Shown here in pieces: positions 1 to 7,740 of a stretch of DNA of 19,416 nt. The position numbers and the translations under genes are program-made. Location: the NCBI GenBank assembly GCA_900757235.1, contig CAAENB010000178.1:1-19416 (forward strand), given 5' to 3'. Position 1 is the stretch's first letter; every line of letters begins with the position of its first letter. This stretch comes from an uncultured Collinsella sp. Lineage in GTDB: Bacteria > Actinomycetota > Coriobacteriia > Coriobacteriales > Coriobacteriaceae. The notes under the pieces are model-generated. The model searched no databases and was not told the DNA's origin. It was given only the letters and a program-made list of their open reading frames with translations.

Positions 1-75
1 AATGACTCTGCAAAGCAGCCGGAGTGAGAAAGCAAACCGTGGCCGGCCCTTCGCCGCCGGGACACGTACCCCCAA

Positions 76-699
76 TTAACTGTTCTTCATGACAATCGAA
101 TCCACAACATCGGCCACATTCTCACAGCAGTCAGCGCAGTACTCCAGGAAGGCGTACACGTCACGCCAAGCGATGACCTCGAGCGGGTCCTTGCCGTTAA
201 CGTGCAGGTTTCGCATGGCGTTGATATAGAGCTCGTCGGCCTCGGACTCGATGGTGTTGATCTGGATGACGAGCTCGCGCAGCGTTTTGGACTTGCGGTA
301 GTTGGGAAGCTCGACCATAAGGTCCTTCATGGCGCGGCAGGCGTCGGTCACCTTGTGAGCGATGACGATGGCATCGGGGTGGATGCTCTGGATGTTGGTG
401 AAGTAGACGCGCTGCACGACGCCCTCGATGCGGTCGAGCACGGTGTCGAGCGAGCAGCTCATCAGGTCCAGATCCTCGCGCTCGAGCGGGGTGATAAAGG
501 CGGTGAGCAGGGCGTCTTCGAGCTCATGGTGCTTCTTGTCTGCCGCATGCTCGATCGCATGCATCTCCTCGAGCATATCGTGAATCTTCGCGGGATCGAA
601 GTTCTCAAAAATCTGGGTAAGCAGCTCGGCGGCCTGGACGGCGAGGTCGGCGCAGGCGACGTAGTTGTCAAAGTAGAACGAATCGGGTTTCTTTGCCAT
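76..699 (-). CDS. DUF47 (PhoU-like) partner of a phosphate transporter
   Basis: This 207-residue soluble, almost wholly helical protein matches the DUF47/PF01865 family, distant relatives of PhoU found beside PiT transporters. It carries the acidic family motifs, for example EHAADKKHHELEDALLTAF near residues 49-67, followed by TPLEREDLD, and a second IESEADELY repeat in the C-terminal half. These Glu/Asp clusters bind metal in PhoU-type folds. The start ATG (699) has AAAGGA a few bases upstream. It lies 67 bp downstream of the PiT gene on the same strand, so the two are probably co-transcribed. DUF47 proteins are thought to regulate or assist low-affinity phosphate uptake; the exact mechanism is not visible here. 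The family call is confident. Confidence 0.92.
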   Translation of the reverse strand: MAKKPDSFYFDNYVACADLAVQAAELLTQIFENFDPAKIHDMLEEMHAIEHAADKKHHELEDALLTAFITPLEREDLDLMSCSLDTVLDRIEGVVQRVYFTNIQSIHPDAIVIAHKVTDACRAMKDLMVELPNYRKSKTLRELVIQINTIESEADELYINAMRNLHVNGKDPLEVIAWRDVYAFLEYCADCCENVADVVDSIVMKNS

Positions 700-766
700 G
701 AGTGGGTCCTTTCGAGGCGAAGACGGGTGGGCGAGGCATTACGGTCCGGATGGACGCTCGGTTTGA

Positions 767-1816
767 CTAGATGAACATCATGAACAGCTTGGCCATGACA
801 AAGCTGATGAGTCCGCAGGCGGGGAAGGTGAAGAACCAGGTGAACATCATGTCCTTGACGACGCCGAAGTTGATGGCCGAAAGGCGCTTGACGGCACCGA
901 CGCCCATGATGGCGCAGGTCTTGATATGGGTGGAGGACACGGGGATGCCGGTAAGGGTGGCAAGCAGCAGGTTTGCGGCGCCCGCGAGGTCGGCGGAGAA
1001 GCCCTGGTACTTTTCGAGCTTGACCATGCTCTGGCCAACGGACTTGATGATGCGCTCGCCGCCCACGCTGGTGCCGATGCCCATGGTGGCCGAGCACAGC
1101 AGCATAATCCAGATGGGGATGCCGGCATCGCCGACGCTCGTCTGGCCGCTGGCAAAGGCCACGCCTAAAAAGAGCACGCCGATGAACTTCTGTCCATCCT
1201 GCGCGCCGTGCATAAAGCTCATGGCCGCAGCGCTTGCGATCTGAGCGTATTTAAAGAAGACATTGGCACGTCGCCTGTTGGCGGCGGCGAAAAGAATCGA
1301 GACGAGCTTGCACAGGACCCAGCCCATGACAAAGCCCAGGCCGATGGAGAGCGCCAGGCCGTAGATGACCTTCATCCACTCGTGGACGTTGACGCTGCTC
1401 GCACCGCCGAGGGCGATGGCGGCACCGGTCAGGCCGGCGATAAGGCTGTGGCTTTGCGAGGTGGGGATGCCAAAACGCGACGCTGTGGCGCCGTAGACGA
1501 CGATGGAGAACAGCGCCGCGCACAGGCAGGCGAGCGCCATGGTGCTGTTTCCGCCAAAGTCGACAATATGGGAGATGGTGTTGGCGACGCTCGCGTTAAA
1601 GTGCGTCATGATGAGCACGCCAAGGAAGTTGAATGCGGCACTCATGAGGATGGCGGCGCGGGCGGGCATGCAACGCGTGGTGACGCAGGTCGCGATGGCG
1701 TTGGGTGCGTCGGTCCATCCATTGACGAAGATGGCGCCGAGCGCGAGGATCACGGTGACGGCAAGGACTGGGTTCGACACAAGTTGGCCGAGGAAGGTTG
1801 AGAACGTTACGTCCAT
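767..1816 (-). CDS. pit: PiT-family inorganic phosphate transporter
   Basis: This 349-residue integral membrane protein belongs to the PiT (PF01384) family of cation-coupled low-affinity phosphate permeases. The first family signature is NGWTDAPNAIAT near residues 32-43. The inverted second copy is the SFMHGAQDGQKF segment around residues 200-211, as expected for the internal duplication of the family. Hydrophobic segments alternate throughout, and the length is normal for the short bacterial form. The start at 1816 (ATGGACGTAACG) has only a modest AGAAAG ribosome binding site. A much stronger Shine-Dalgarno-like sequence lies farther upstream at 1869-1878 and is discussed under findings. The DUF47 gene follows directly, the usual pairing. 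Confidence 0.93.
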   Translation of the reverse strand: MDVTFSTFLGQLVSNPVLAVTVILALGAIFVNGWTDAPNAIATCVTTRCMPARAAILMSAAFNFLGVLIMTHFNASVANTISHIVDFGGNSTMALACLCAALFSIVVYGATASRFGIPTSQSHSLIAGLTGAAIALGGASSVNVHEWMKVIYGLALSIGLGFVMGWVLCKLVSILFAAANRRRANVFFKYAQIASAAAMSFMHGAQDGQKFIGVLFLGVAFASGQTSVGDAGIPIWIMLLCSATMGIGTSVGGERIIKSVGQSMVKLEKYQGFSADLAGAANLLLATLTGIPVSSTHIKTCAIMGVGAVKRLSAINFGVVKDMMFTWFFTFPACGLISFVMAKLFMMFI

Positions 1817-2045
1817 ATATGGGCTTTCTCGAAGTTTGCAGGCACGTTACAGAAACATGATAAATCGTATCACCTCCTGCGGGTTTCTTTACCGAGTTCT
1901 GATGGGAGCAGTGAATTTTTTGGCACTAAAAATGAATATTAGCCCTGTTGACCGCGGGTGTTCTTTTTGCTAACACACCATGAGGACACGTGCGCGCGCC
2001 CCAACACCCCAAAACCACAGTCTGTTCGCTTTACAATATGCAAAC

Positions 2046-2405
2046 ATGCGTTCGATAATAGGAGGCATGGAATATCGACTGACAGACGGCAAAACTCGGC
2101 GCGTGCACAAGCAGTATGTGGACGTCGTGACCCGCATCCTTGCGGGCGGACAAGTCGTGCCGGTCACCGTCTGCTGGGTCGACGGCCGTTGCTTTACGAT
2201 CGACGAGATTGTCTCGTCCACCGGTTTTGGCCTGACGGTTCACGGCATTCGTACGGCAACCTATAAGGTACGTTTTGGTGGACATGCGACCGAGTTGTAT
2301 CTGGAGGACCAAACGCGTGAGCGGGCGGACGGCTCGCAGGCGCACGTGATGCGTTGGTGGGTCTGGGCTTTTGATCGTACGCTCGAGGGCGAGCGCCGCA
2401 GGTAA
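2046..2405 (+). CDS. Small uncharacterised protein, DUF6504-like
   Basis: This is an about 119-residue soluble protein (112 if started at 2067). It reads as a small beta-rich domain: a VDVVTRILAGGQVVPVTVCWVDG stretch split by turns, then CFTIDEIVSSTGFG, KVRFGGHATELYLE and a closing WWVWAFDRT. The order 'Trp-x-gly, basic/aromatic strand, ID-x-I, strand, L-x-L-E, W-x-W-x-x-D' resembles the actinobacterial DUF6504 group, but I am only moderately sure. The start is uncertain. ATG 2067 has GGAGG only one base upstream, too close to work. ATG 2046 sits 8 bases after a TACAAT -10-like box (2032-2037), which would make a leaderless message. No function can be assigned. Confidence 0.7.
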   Translation: MRSIIGGMEYRLTDGKTRRVHKQYVDVVTRILAGGQVVPVTVCWVDGRCFTIDEIVSSTGFGLTVHGIRTATYKVRFGGHATELYLEDQTRERADGSQAHVMRWWVWAFDRTLEGERRR

Positions 2406-2484
2406 GAGCGCGCGGCATTCGGGTACAATGGCAGGAATCTTGTCACCTACGGCGCTGTTGTGGCGCTTTTTGAAAGGACGAAGT

Positions 2485-3180
2485 ATGAACGATATCCAGG
2501 GCTATCAGAACGGCCCCATCGAGACCGGCGCAAGCCGCGCCAAGGAGATGTCGCCGCGCGCGTACAATCTTGCCATGTCCGCCCTCATCTTCTTGGGCTT
2601 TTGCGCCATGGGCGCCGGTGCTTACTTTACGAGCACCATGGCGTTTGCCCGCATGATGATGAGCGGCGCCGCCCTGCCACTGGTCTTTGGCTCGTTTATT
2701 TTAACCATCGTCGGCATGGTCATGATGTCGGCTGCTGCGGGCAAGCAGTCCGTGGGTCTGTCCCTTGTGGGCTACGTAATCTTTGCGAGTACCTTTGGCC
2801 TGACCGCGTCGTTTGGCCTTGCCAACTACGACCTGCCCACCATCAACACTGCCTTTATCGCCACGGCCGCCATCACCTTTGTCTTTGGCGCCTTGGGCGT
2901 GACGTTCCCCAAGTTTTTCCAGCGCGTATATGGCATCGGCTTTGGCATTCTGCTCGCCACTATTCTGGTTGAGATCGTGCTGATGTTTATGGGCGTCTCG
3001 CAGACCATCACCGACCTGATCGTGATCGTGGTGTTCGCCGGCTTTATTGGCTACGACACCTATGTTGCCACGACGGTGCCGCCCACGCTGCCCAATGCGG
3101 TGCTCATGGCGTCCAATCTGTTCGTGGACATTATCAACGTGTTCCTGCGCATCCTGAACATCCTCGGTCGTCGCGACTAG
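2485..3180 (+). CDS. Bax inhibitor-1 / YccA family membrane protein
   Basis: This 231-residue polytopic protein has about seven hydrophobic segments and a short polar N-terminus, matching the BI-1/YbhL/YccA family (PF01027), whose members are pH-sensitive calcium leak channels or modulators of membrane proteolysis. The C-terminal half has the family pattern: a helix with GFIGYDTYVA, whose Asp matches the conserved pore Asp, then the amphipathic ending NLFVDIINVFLRILNILG. The start is set by GAAAGGACG just upstream of ATG 2485; a longer in-frame reading from 2371 would overlap the previous gene and lacks a site. A TACAAT box at 2424-2429 could be its -10. A terminator follows at 3230. Confidence 0.9.
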   Translation: MNDIQGYQNGPIETGASRAKEMSPRAYNLAMSALIFLGFCAMGAGAYFTSTMAFARMMMSGAALPLVFGSFILTIVGMVMMSAAAGKQSVGLSLVGYVIFASTFGLTASFGLANYDLPTINTAFIATAAITFVFGALGVTFPKFFQRVYGIGFGILLATILVEIVLMFMGVSQTITDLIVIVVFAGFIGYDTYVATTVPPTLPNAVLMASNLFVDIINVFLRILNILGRRD

Positions 3181-3229
3181 CGCGGGGGATTGCAGCGTTT
3201 CTTGTCGGACGCGGTAAAACGATGTGAAA

Positions 3230-3255
3230 GGCGGTCCTGCGGGGCCGTCTTTTTT
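3230..3255 (+). terminator. Rho-independent terminator after the BI-1 gene
   Basis: An 8-bp GC-rich stem, GGCGGTCC pairing with GGGCCGTC (including G-T wobbles), encloses a tiny loop and is followed by six T residues. It is placed 50 bp after the BI-1 stop codon and before the macrodomain gene. Confidence 0.85.
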
Positions 3256-3319
3256 GTAGCGGCGGGGTATCATGGATGGGAAAAGCCGATAGCGGCAGCG
3301 ACAGGAAAGGTGACCACTT

Positions 3320-4429
3320 ATGGCAGACGTCGACAACAGGAACCGTAACCGCAGGTCCAACCGAGCGGGTCAGCCCAATCCCAAGCGCGAGGCCCGTGCC
3401 AAGGCCGCCGAGCGCCATGTGGCGACTGTGTCCGAAGCGTTCGCCAAGGATATCGAGCGTTCGCTTGCCGGTGTTCGCGAGTTTGACGGCATGCCCGCCG
3501 GCTTTGTCGCGGCGATGAAGGCCAAGGTTCAGAAGGCAGCGGCTGCTGAGGAGCAAGCTGCCGAGGACGTCGAGGCTGCTGTCGATGTCGAGGTGGCGCC
3601 CGAGCCCGTCGAGGAGCCTGCCGAGGAAATCGCCGAAGCTGAGTCCGCGCCTGCTGAGGAGCCCGCTCCGGTCCTGCCCGAGGTCACTGTGCTTGATGCC
3701 TCCGCCACGCAGGCAATCCTCGATAACGGTCGCGGCTATGCGCAGTTCTGCGACATGGCTGTGCTCGCCTTTGCCTCGTTCACCAATCCGGGCGGTGGCT
3801 ACATCCAGGGCTATCTGGGCCAGGAGGCCACGCTGTGCGCCGATTCGTATCTGTACAACGTCCTCGATAAGCAGCGTAAATGGTACGGTGAGAACCGTCG
3901 CCGCAACATCAACTGTGAGCTGTACCGCAACCGTGCGCTGGTGGTGCCCGCGGTGCGCTTCGACCGCAAACATGTGCACGCCTATGCCGACGTGATCGTC
4001 GCCGCTGCACCCAACGCCAAGCGTGCTCGCCAGGAGTACCGCGTGAGCGACGATGCCTTGCTTGACGCCCTGCGCGACCGCATTCGCTTTGTGCTTGCTA
4101 TCTGCGATGAGCTTGGCCGCGAGAAGCTCGTACTGGGCGCTTGGGGCTGCGACAACAACGGTTTTGATGCCGAGGCCGTGGCCGAGATTTTCCGCAAGGA
4201 GCTCGCATCGGGCGACTTCAAGGTCAAGCAGGTCTTCTTTGCTGTGCCCTCTACGCGCTGGGATGAGGACTTCGCCAAGTTCGAGCATGTGTTGGCAAGC
4301 TTCCCCGAGCGCAACGAGGAGTCCTATGCCCAGGTTGCCGCCCGCGCTGCGGCCGCCCGTGCCGCCGAGCAGGCTCAGGCCGCTGCCGAGGACGATGAGG
4401 ACGAGGACGATTGGCGCAAGTACCTGTAA
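3320..4429 (+). CDS. PARG-like macrodomain protein (TIGR02452/DUF2263), catalytic Glu replaced
   Basis: This 369-residue protein belongs to the microbial poly(ADP-ribose) glycohydrolase-type macrodomain family. Residues 1-75 are basic and helical. Residues 75-122 are an Ala/Glu/Pro acidic linker. Residues 125-330 form the macrodomain, with FTNPGGG at 154-160, LCADSYLY just after the loop, and AWGCDNNGFD near 275. The C-terminus is an acidic tail ending EDDEDEDDWRKYL. The PARG signature is GGG-X6-8-QEE; here it reads GGG-X7-QEA, so the second Glu, the catalytic one in characterised bacterial PARG, is Ala170 (codon GCC, 3827-3829). The protein may therefore bind ADP-ribose without cleaving it. 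AGGAAAGGTG precedes the ATG, and no ADP-ribosyltransferase gene is nearby. Confidence 0.88.
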   Translation: MADVDNRNRNRRSNRAGQPNPKREARAKAAERHVATVSEAFAKDIERSLAGVREFDGMPAGFVAAMKAKVQKAAAAEEQAAEDVEAAVDVEVAPEPVEEPAEEIAEAESAPAEEPAPVLPEVTVLDASATQAILDNGRGYAQFCDMAVLAFASFTNPGGGYIQGYLGQEATLCADSYLYNVLDKQRKWYGENRRRNINCELYRNRALVVPAVRFDRKHVHAYADVIVAAAPNAKRARQEYRVSDDALLDALRDRIRFVLAICDELGREKLVLGAWGCDNNGFDAEAVAEIFRKELASGDFKVKQVFFAVPSTRWDEDFAKFEHVLASFPERNEESYAQVAARAAAARAAEQAQAAAEDDEDEDDWRKYL

Positions 4430-4454
4430 TCGGTACGTGCTGACAGATAGGTCG

Positions 4455-4488
4455 AGCCGACGGGAGAGGCTGCTTCCGTCGGCTTTTT
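4455..4488 (+). terminator. Rho-independent terminator after the macrodomain gene
   Basis: A perfect 9-bp stem, AGCCGACGG with CCGTCGGCT, has a 12-base loop and a run of five T. It lies 25 bp after the stop codon and ends about 20 bp before the next start codon. Confidence 0.9.
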
Positions 4489-4507
4489 ATTGAGTGGGGA
4501 GCTTACG

Positions 4508-5167
4508 ATGAAAAACGTTATGTGCTTTGGCGACAGCAACACCTATGGCTATGATCCGGCTGGTATGCGCGATGGCACCGCGGTACGCTATGCGCAGGAT
4601 GTACGCTGGTGCGGCGTGGCGCAGCGTGACCTGGGCGAGGGCTGGCATGTGATTGAGGAGGGGCTCAACGGCCGCACGACGGTGCGCGACGATATGTGCC
4701 ACCTGGACACTAACCTCAACGGCATTCGCGCGCTTCCGATGCTGCTCGAGGCCCATAAGCCGCTGGACGCCATTGTGATCATGCTGGGCACCAACGACTG
4801 TAAGACGGTCTTTAACGTGACGGCTTCCGATATCGCCCGTGGCGCCATGGCGCTGATTCGCGCCGTCCGCGCGTTTCCCTGGACCGATGCCGCGCCCTGC
4901 CCGCGCATTTTGCTGATGGCGCCTATCAAGATTAAGCCGCAGATCGCCGATGTGTATATGACCGATTTTGACGAGCATTCCGCCGAGGCCTCGGAGCATT
5001 TTGCCGAGTACTACGCGCACGTAGCCGAGCAGTTTGGCTGCGACTTTTTGAATGCCGCCGACTTTGCCGAGCCGGGCGATATCGATTATCTGCATATGAT
5101 GCCCGAAAGCCACGAGAACCTGGGCCACGCCGTGGCAGCCAAGCTCCAAGAGATGCTCGGTGAGTAG
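4508..5167 (+). CDS. SGNH/GDSL-type esterase or acyltransferase
   Basis: This 219-residue protein has the four SGNH blocks: FGDSNTYG with nucleophile Ser10, Gly in EGLNGRTT (residues 51-58), GTND at 94-97, and the catalytic Asp-x-x-His pair in DYLH (Asp193, His196). GDSNTYGYDP and the EGLNGRTT block are typical of the arylesterase/acyltransferase branch that includes mycobacterial MsAcT, rather than of TesA. No signal peptide is present, so it is probably cytoplasmic. The substrate cannot be read from the sequence. The start at 4508 is supported by TGGGGAG upstream; the longer form from 4490 would begin close to the preceding terminator. It stands alone between two terminators. Confidence 0.87.
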   Translation: MKNVMCFGDSNTYGYDPAGMRDGTAVRYAQDVRWCGVAQRDLGEGWHVIEEGLNGRTTVRDDMCHLDTNLNGIRALPMLLEAHKPLDAIVIMLGTNDCKTVFNVTASDIARGAMALIRAVRAFPWTDAAPCPRILLMAPIKIKPQIADVYMTDFDEHSAEASEHFAEYYAHVAEQFGCDFLNAADFAEPGDIDYLHMMPESHENLGHAVAAKLQEMLGE

Positions 5168-5173
5168 CGCGAC

Positions 5174-5212
5174 CCCAAACCGCCACAAAGGTGTCCTTTG
5201 TGGCGGTTTGGG
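5174..5212. terminator. Bidirectional hairpin between the SGNH gene and thiD
   Basis: A perfect 17-bp inverted repeat (CCCAAACCGCCACAAAG and its complement) with a GTGTC loop sits between two convergent genes. It ends in TTTGGG on either strand, so it can serve both as terminator although the U-tract is short. Confidence 0.85.
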
Positions 5213-5221
5213 TTACGGACT

Positions 5222-6052
5222 TTAGTACTGCCACATGTGGTTGACAGGGCCGGAGCCTTTGCCCATGTTCAGGCCGGCGGCCAGAGTGCCTGTCAGGTAT
5301 GCCTTGCCGGCGTTGACGGCGTCGGCAAGATCCATGCCCTGGGCCAGCGCGCAGGCGATGGCGGACGAGAGCGTGCAGCCGTTGCCGTGTGTGTTGTCGG
5401 TCTCGATGCGCTTGTGGCGGAACCACGTGGTGAGTGGATCTCCCAGATGGTTGCCCTCGTCATCGAGTGGCGCGGGTTCGGCCAGTACATCGTTGGCCTC
5501 GTTGACGAAATGCCCGCCCTTAACGAGGGACGCGCAGCCAAAGCGGCGGGTGAGAAGCATGGCGGCATTTTGCTGCGTGCGCTCGGAATCGACCTCATAA
5601 TCGAGCAACGCCATGGCCTCGGGAATATTGGGCGTGATGACAGTCGCCAGCGGGAACAGGCGGCGTGTAAGCGCTTCGGCGGCGTCCTTTGCAATCAGGC
5701 GAGCGCCCGAGGTCGCGACCATGACGGGGTCGACGACGATATTTTGTGCGTCCCAAGCGCCCAGGCGGTCGGCGATAACCTCGATAATCTCGGAAGAGGA
5801 AACCATGCCGATTTTGACTGCGTTGGGGCGGATATCGTCAAAAACGGCATCGATCTGCGCCGCGACAATATCCGGGGAGATGTTCTGCACGGCGGTGACG
5901 CCCAGGGTGTTCTGTGCGGTGATGGCGGTGATGGCCGTCTCGGCATACAGGCGGTGCGCCGTGATGGTCTTGATGTCGGCCTGAATGCCGGCACCACCGC
6001 TGGAATCTGATCCTGCGATGGACAGGACGGCGGGTACCTTACTGCGATCCAT
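5222..6052 (-). CDS. thiD: Hydroxymethylpyrimidine / phosphomethylpyrimidine kinase
   Basis: ThiD phosphorylates HMP and HMP-P to HMP-PP, the pyrimidine substrate of thiamine phosphate synthase. The 276-residue protein starts with IAGSDSSGGAGIQADIKT (residues 12-29), the substrate-binding segment, and continues with VDPVMVATSGARL, VITPNIPEAMALL and the anion-hole/catalytic segment THGNGCTLSSAIA. The usual HGTGC reads HGNGC here. The ribokinase-like fold and length fit. It follows thiC on the same strand after a 182-bp gap that contains a strong hairpin (6110-6139) and a TATAAT box on the minus strand (6099-6104), so it may have its own promoter besides read-through from thiC. The ATG at 6052 is preceded by AGGGAG. 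Confidence 0.95.
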   Translation of the reverse strand: MDRSKVPAVLSIAGSDSSGGAGIQADIKTITAHRLYAETAITAITAQNTLGVTAVQNISPDIVAAQIDAVFDDIRPNAVKIGMVSSSEIIEVIADRLGAWDAQNIVVDPVMVATSGARLIAKDAAEALTRRLFPLATVITPNIPEAMALLDYEVDSERTQQNAAMLLTRRFGCASLVKGGHFVNEANDVLAEPAPLDDEGNHLGDPLTTWFRHKRIETDNTHGNGCTLSSAIACALAQGMDLADAVNAGKAYLTGTLAAGLNMGKGSGPVNHMWQY

Positions 6053-6109
6053 GTTCGCTCCCTTGTTCGGTCGGAATCAAATGGGTCTATAATCCAGCAT
6101 TATAAAGAT

Positions 6110-6139
6110 GCCCGGGCCGACTCTATGTCGAACCCGGGC
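6110..6139. terminator. Hairpin in the thiC-thiD gap, possible terminator
   Basis: GCCCGGG pairs with CCCGGGC, and inside it CGAC pairs with GTCG around a 5-base loop. On the minus strand it is followed by ATCTTTATAATGC, a weak U-tract that overlaps a TATAAT box. It could partly end thiC transcription, or act as an mRNA stabiliser or processing site. A second smaller hairpin (TCGCCGC with GCGGCGA, 6205-6229) lies just after the thiC stop. Confidence 0.5.
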
Positions 6140-6234
6140 GGGCGATGCAATCTTTACGAAAATGCAAGCAAATGTTCACACGTCAACAATTGACAGGCGT
6201 CAGCTCGCCGCCAGAAGCGGCCGCGGCGACAGGG

Positions 6235-7569
6235 CTAGTCATCCATGCCGAGGTCGATCGTGGTGCCCTCGAAGATCTTGTTGACGGTGCGGACGGCGCA
6301 CATCTTGCCGCACATGGTGCAGGTGCCCTCGGTGGCGGCGGGGGATTCCTCATAGCGCTTCTTGCTGGTGACCGGGTCGAGCGCGCACTTCCACATCTCT
6401 TCCCAGTCGAGCTTGCGGCGTGCCTGGCCCATCTTGTCGTCCATGTCGCGGGCGTGGGGCACCTTTTTGGCGATGTCGGCGGCGTGTGCGGCGATCTTGG
6501 TGGCCATGAGGCCATCGAGCACGTCCTGGGCGTTGGGCAGGCACAGGTGCTCGGCCGGCGTCACGTAGCACAGGAAGTCGGCGCCGGAGCTGGCGGAGAT
6601 GGCGCCACCGATGGCGGCGGTGATGTGGTCGTAACCCACGCCGATATCGGTCACCAGCGGCCCGAGCACATAGAACGGGGCGTTGTGGCACAGGCGCTTC
6701 TGCAGTTTCATGTTGGCGGCGATCTCGTCGAGCGCCATGTGACCCGGGCCCTCGACCATGACCTGGACGCCGGCGGCCCAAGCGCGCTTGCACAGCTTGC
6801 CCAGCTCGATCATCTCGGCGGTTTCGGTGGCGTCGTTGGAGTCGTAGAGGCAGCCCGGGCGGCAGGAGTCGCCGAGCGAAATCGTCACGTCGTACTCGTG
6901 GCAAATCTCGAGCAGCTCGTCAAAGTACTCGTAGAAGGGGTTTTCGTTGCCGGTGACCTCCATCCAGCCAAACAGCAGCGAGCCGCCGCGGCTGACGATG
7001 TTCATGAGACGGCCGGTCTCCTTAAAGGTCTTGGTGACCGATTTGTTGATGCCGCAGTGGATGGTCATAAAGTCCACGCCGTCCTCGGCGTGCGCGCGCA
7101 CGACCTCGAACAGGTCGTCCTTAGTAAGCTTGACCAGCGGCTTTTCCATGTAGCCGATGGCGTCGTACATGGGGACGGTACCCACCATGAGCGGCGTCTC
7201 GTCGATGAGCTGCTGGCGGAACTGGCGCGTCTTGCCCGAGTTGGAGAGATCCATGATGGCGTCGGCGCCAAAGTCCTCGGCGATCTTGACCTTCTTCCAT
7301 TCCTCGGCGGCATCGGCCTTGTCGCCCGAGATGCCCAGGTTGACGTTGACCTTGGTGGACAGGCCCTTGCCGACACCAAAGGCGTGCATACCCTTTTTGA
7401 TGTGCACGATGTTGGCGGGAATGGCGATGCGGCCGTCTGCCACGCGCTCGCGGATGTATTCGGGGTCGCGATGCTCGCGATCGGCGACCTCCTTCATCTG
7501 CGGTGTAATCTGCCCGGCGCGGGCGAAGTCGATTTGCGTGACGAGCTTGGGCTCGGTCTGTGTGCTCAT
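6235..7569 (-). CDS. thiC: Phosphomethylpyrimidine synthase
   Basis: ThiC is the radical-SAM-like enzyme that rearranges aminoimidazole ribotide into HMP-P. The sequence has SRGGSLL, SLGDSCRPG, EGPGHMALDEI and GYDHITAAIGGA in family order. At 444 residues it is the short form common in anaerobes. The C-terminal cluster Cys is at 417, 420 and 424, spaced CX2CX3C instead of the widely cited CX2CX4C. The start is ATG 7569, with AAAGGAG at 7578-7584. The longer in-frame ATG at 7593 lies inside the conserved 3' core of the riboswitch and cannot be the true start. Expression is under TPP control, and thiD follows. Confidence 0.96.
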   Translation of the reverse strand: MSTQTEPKLVTQIDFARAGQITPQMKEVADREHRDPEYIRERVADGRIAIPANIVHIKKGMHAFGVGKGLSTKVNVNLGISGDKADAAEEWKKVKIAEDFGADAIMDLSNSGKTRQFRQQLIDETPLMVGTVPMYDAIGYMEKPLVKLTKDDLFEVVRAHAEDGVDFMTIHCGINKSVTKTFKETGRLMNIVSRGGSLLFGWMEVTGNENPFYEYFDELLEICHEYDVTISLGDSCRPGCLYDSNDATETAEMIELGKLCKRAWAAGVQVMVEGPGHMALDEIAANMKLQKRLCHNAPFYVLGPLVTDIGVGYDHITAAIGGAISASSGADFLCYVTPAEHLCLPNAQDVLDGLMATKIAAHAADIAKKVPHARDMDDKMGQARRKLDWEEMWKCALDPVTSKKRYEESPAATEGTCTMCGKMCAVRTVNKIFEGTTIDLGMDD

Positions 7570-7582
7570 TGGCACGGCTCCT

Positions 7583-7669
7583 TTCGTTGGCATTACCCAT
7601 ATCAGGTTTGCGGGTCAGGGCGGGCGCGCCCAGTCTCAGCCTGCCGTCTTGTCCTGCAAGCTCCCCGTT
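7583..7669 (-). promoter_or_regulatory. TPP riboswitch (THI element) before thiC
   Basis: Read on the minus strand the element has GGGGAGCTTG, then GGCTGAGAC, CCTGACCC, ACCTGAT and GGGTAATGCCAACGAAAGG in order. These are the conserved THI-box segments of the pyrimidine- and pyrophosphate-sensing helices. The thiC ribosome binding site AAAGGAG (7578-7584) directly abuts and partly overlaps the 3' end of the aptamer, and there is no U-run before the start codon. Control is therefore most likely at translation initiation: bound TPP closes the 3' part and hides the site. Confidence 0.95.
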
Positions 7670-7740
7670 TATGTGGTGGGCTCAAGTATAGCTCGAATGG
7701 GTACGATTGACGCGATGAGCATGCCCATGGGGAGGCGAAC

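Noticed and set aside
7570..7593. Upstream ATG extending thiC by eight codons
   Set aside because: This ATG is part of the conserved GGGTAATGCC segment of the TPP riboswitch; the proper AAAGGAG site lies between it and ATG 7569.
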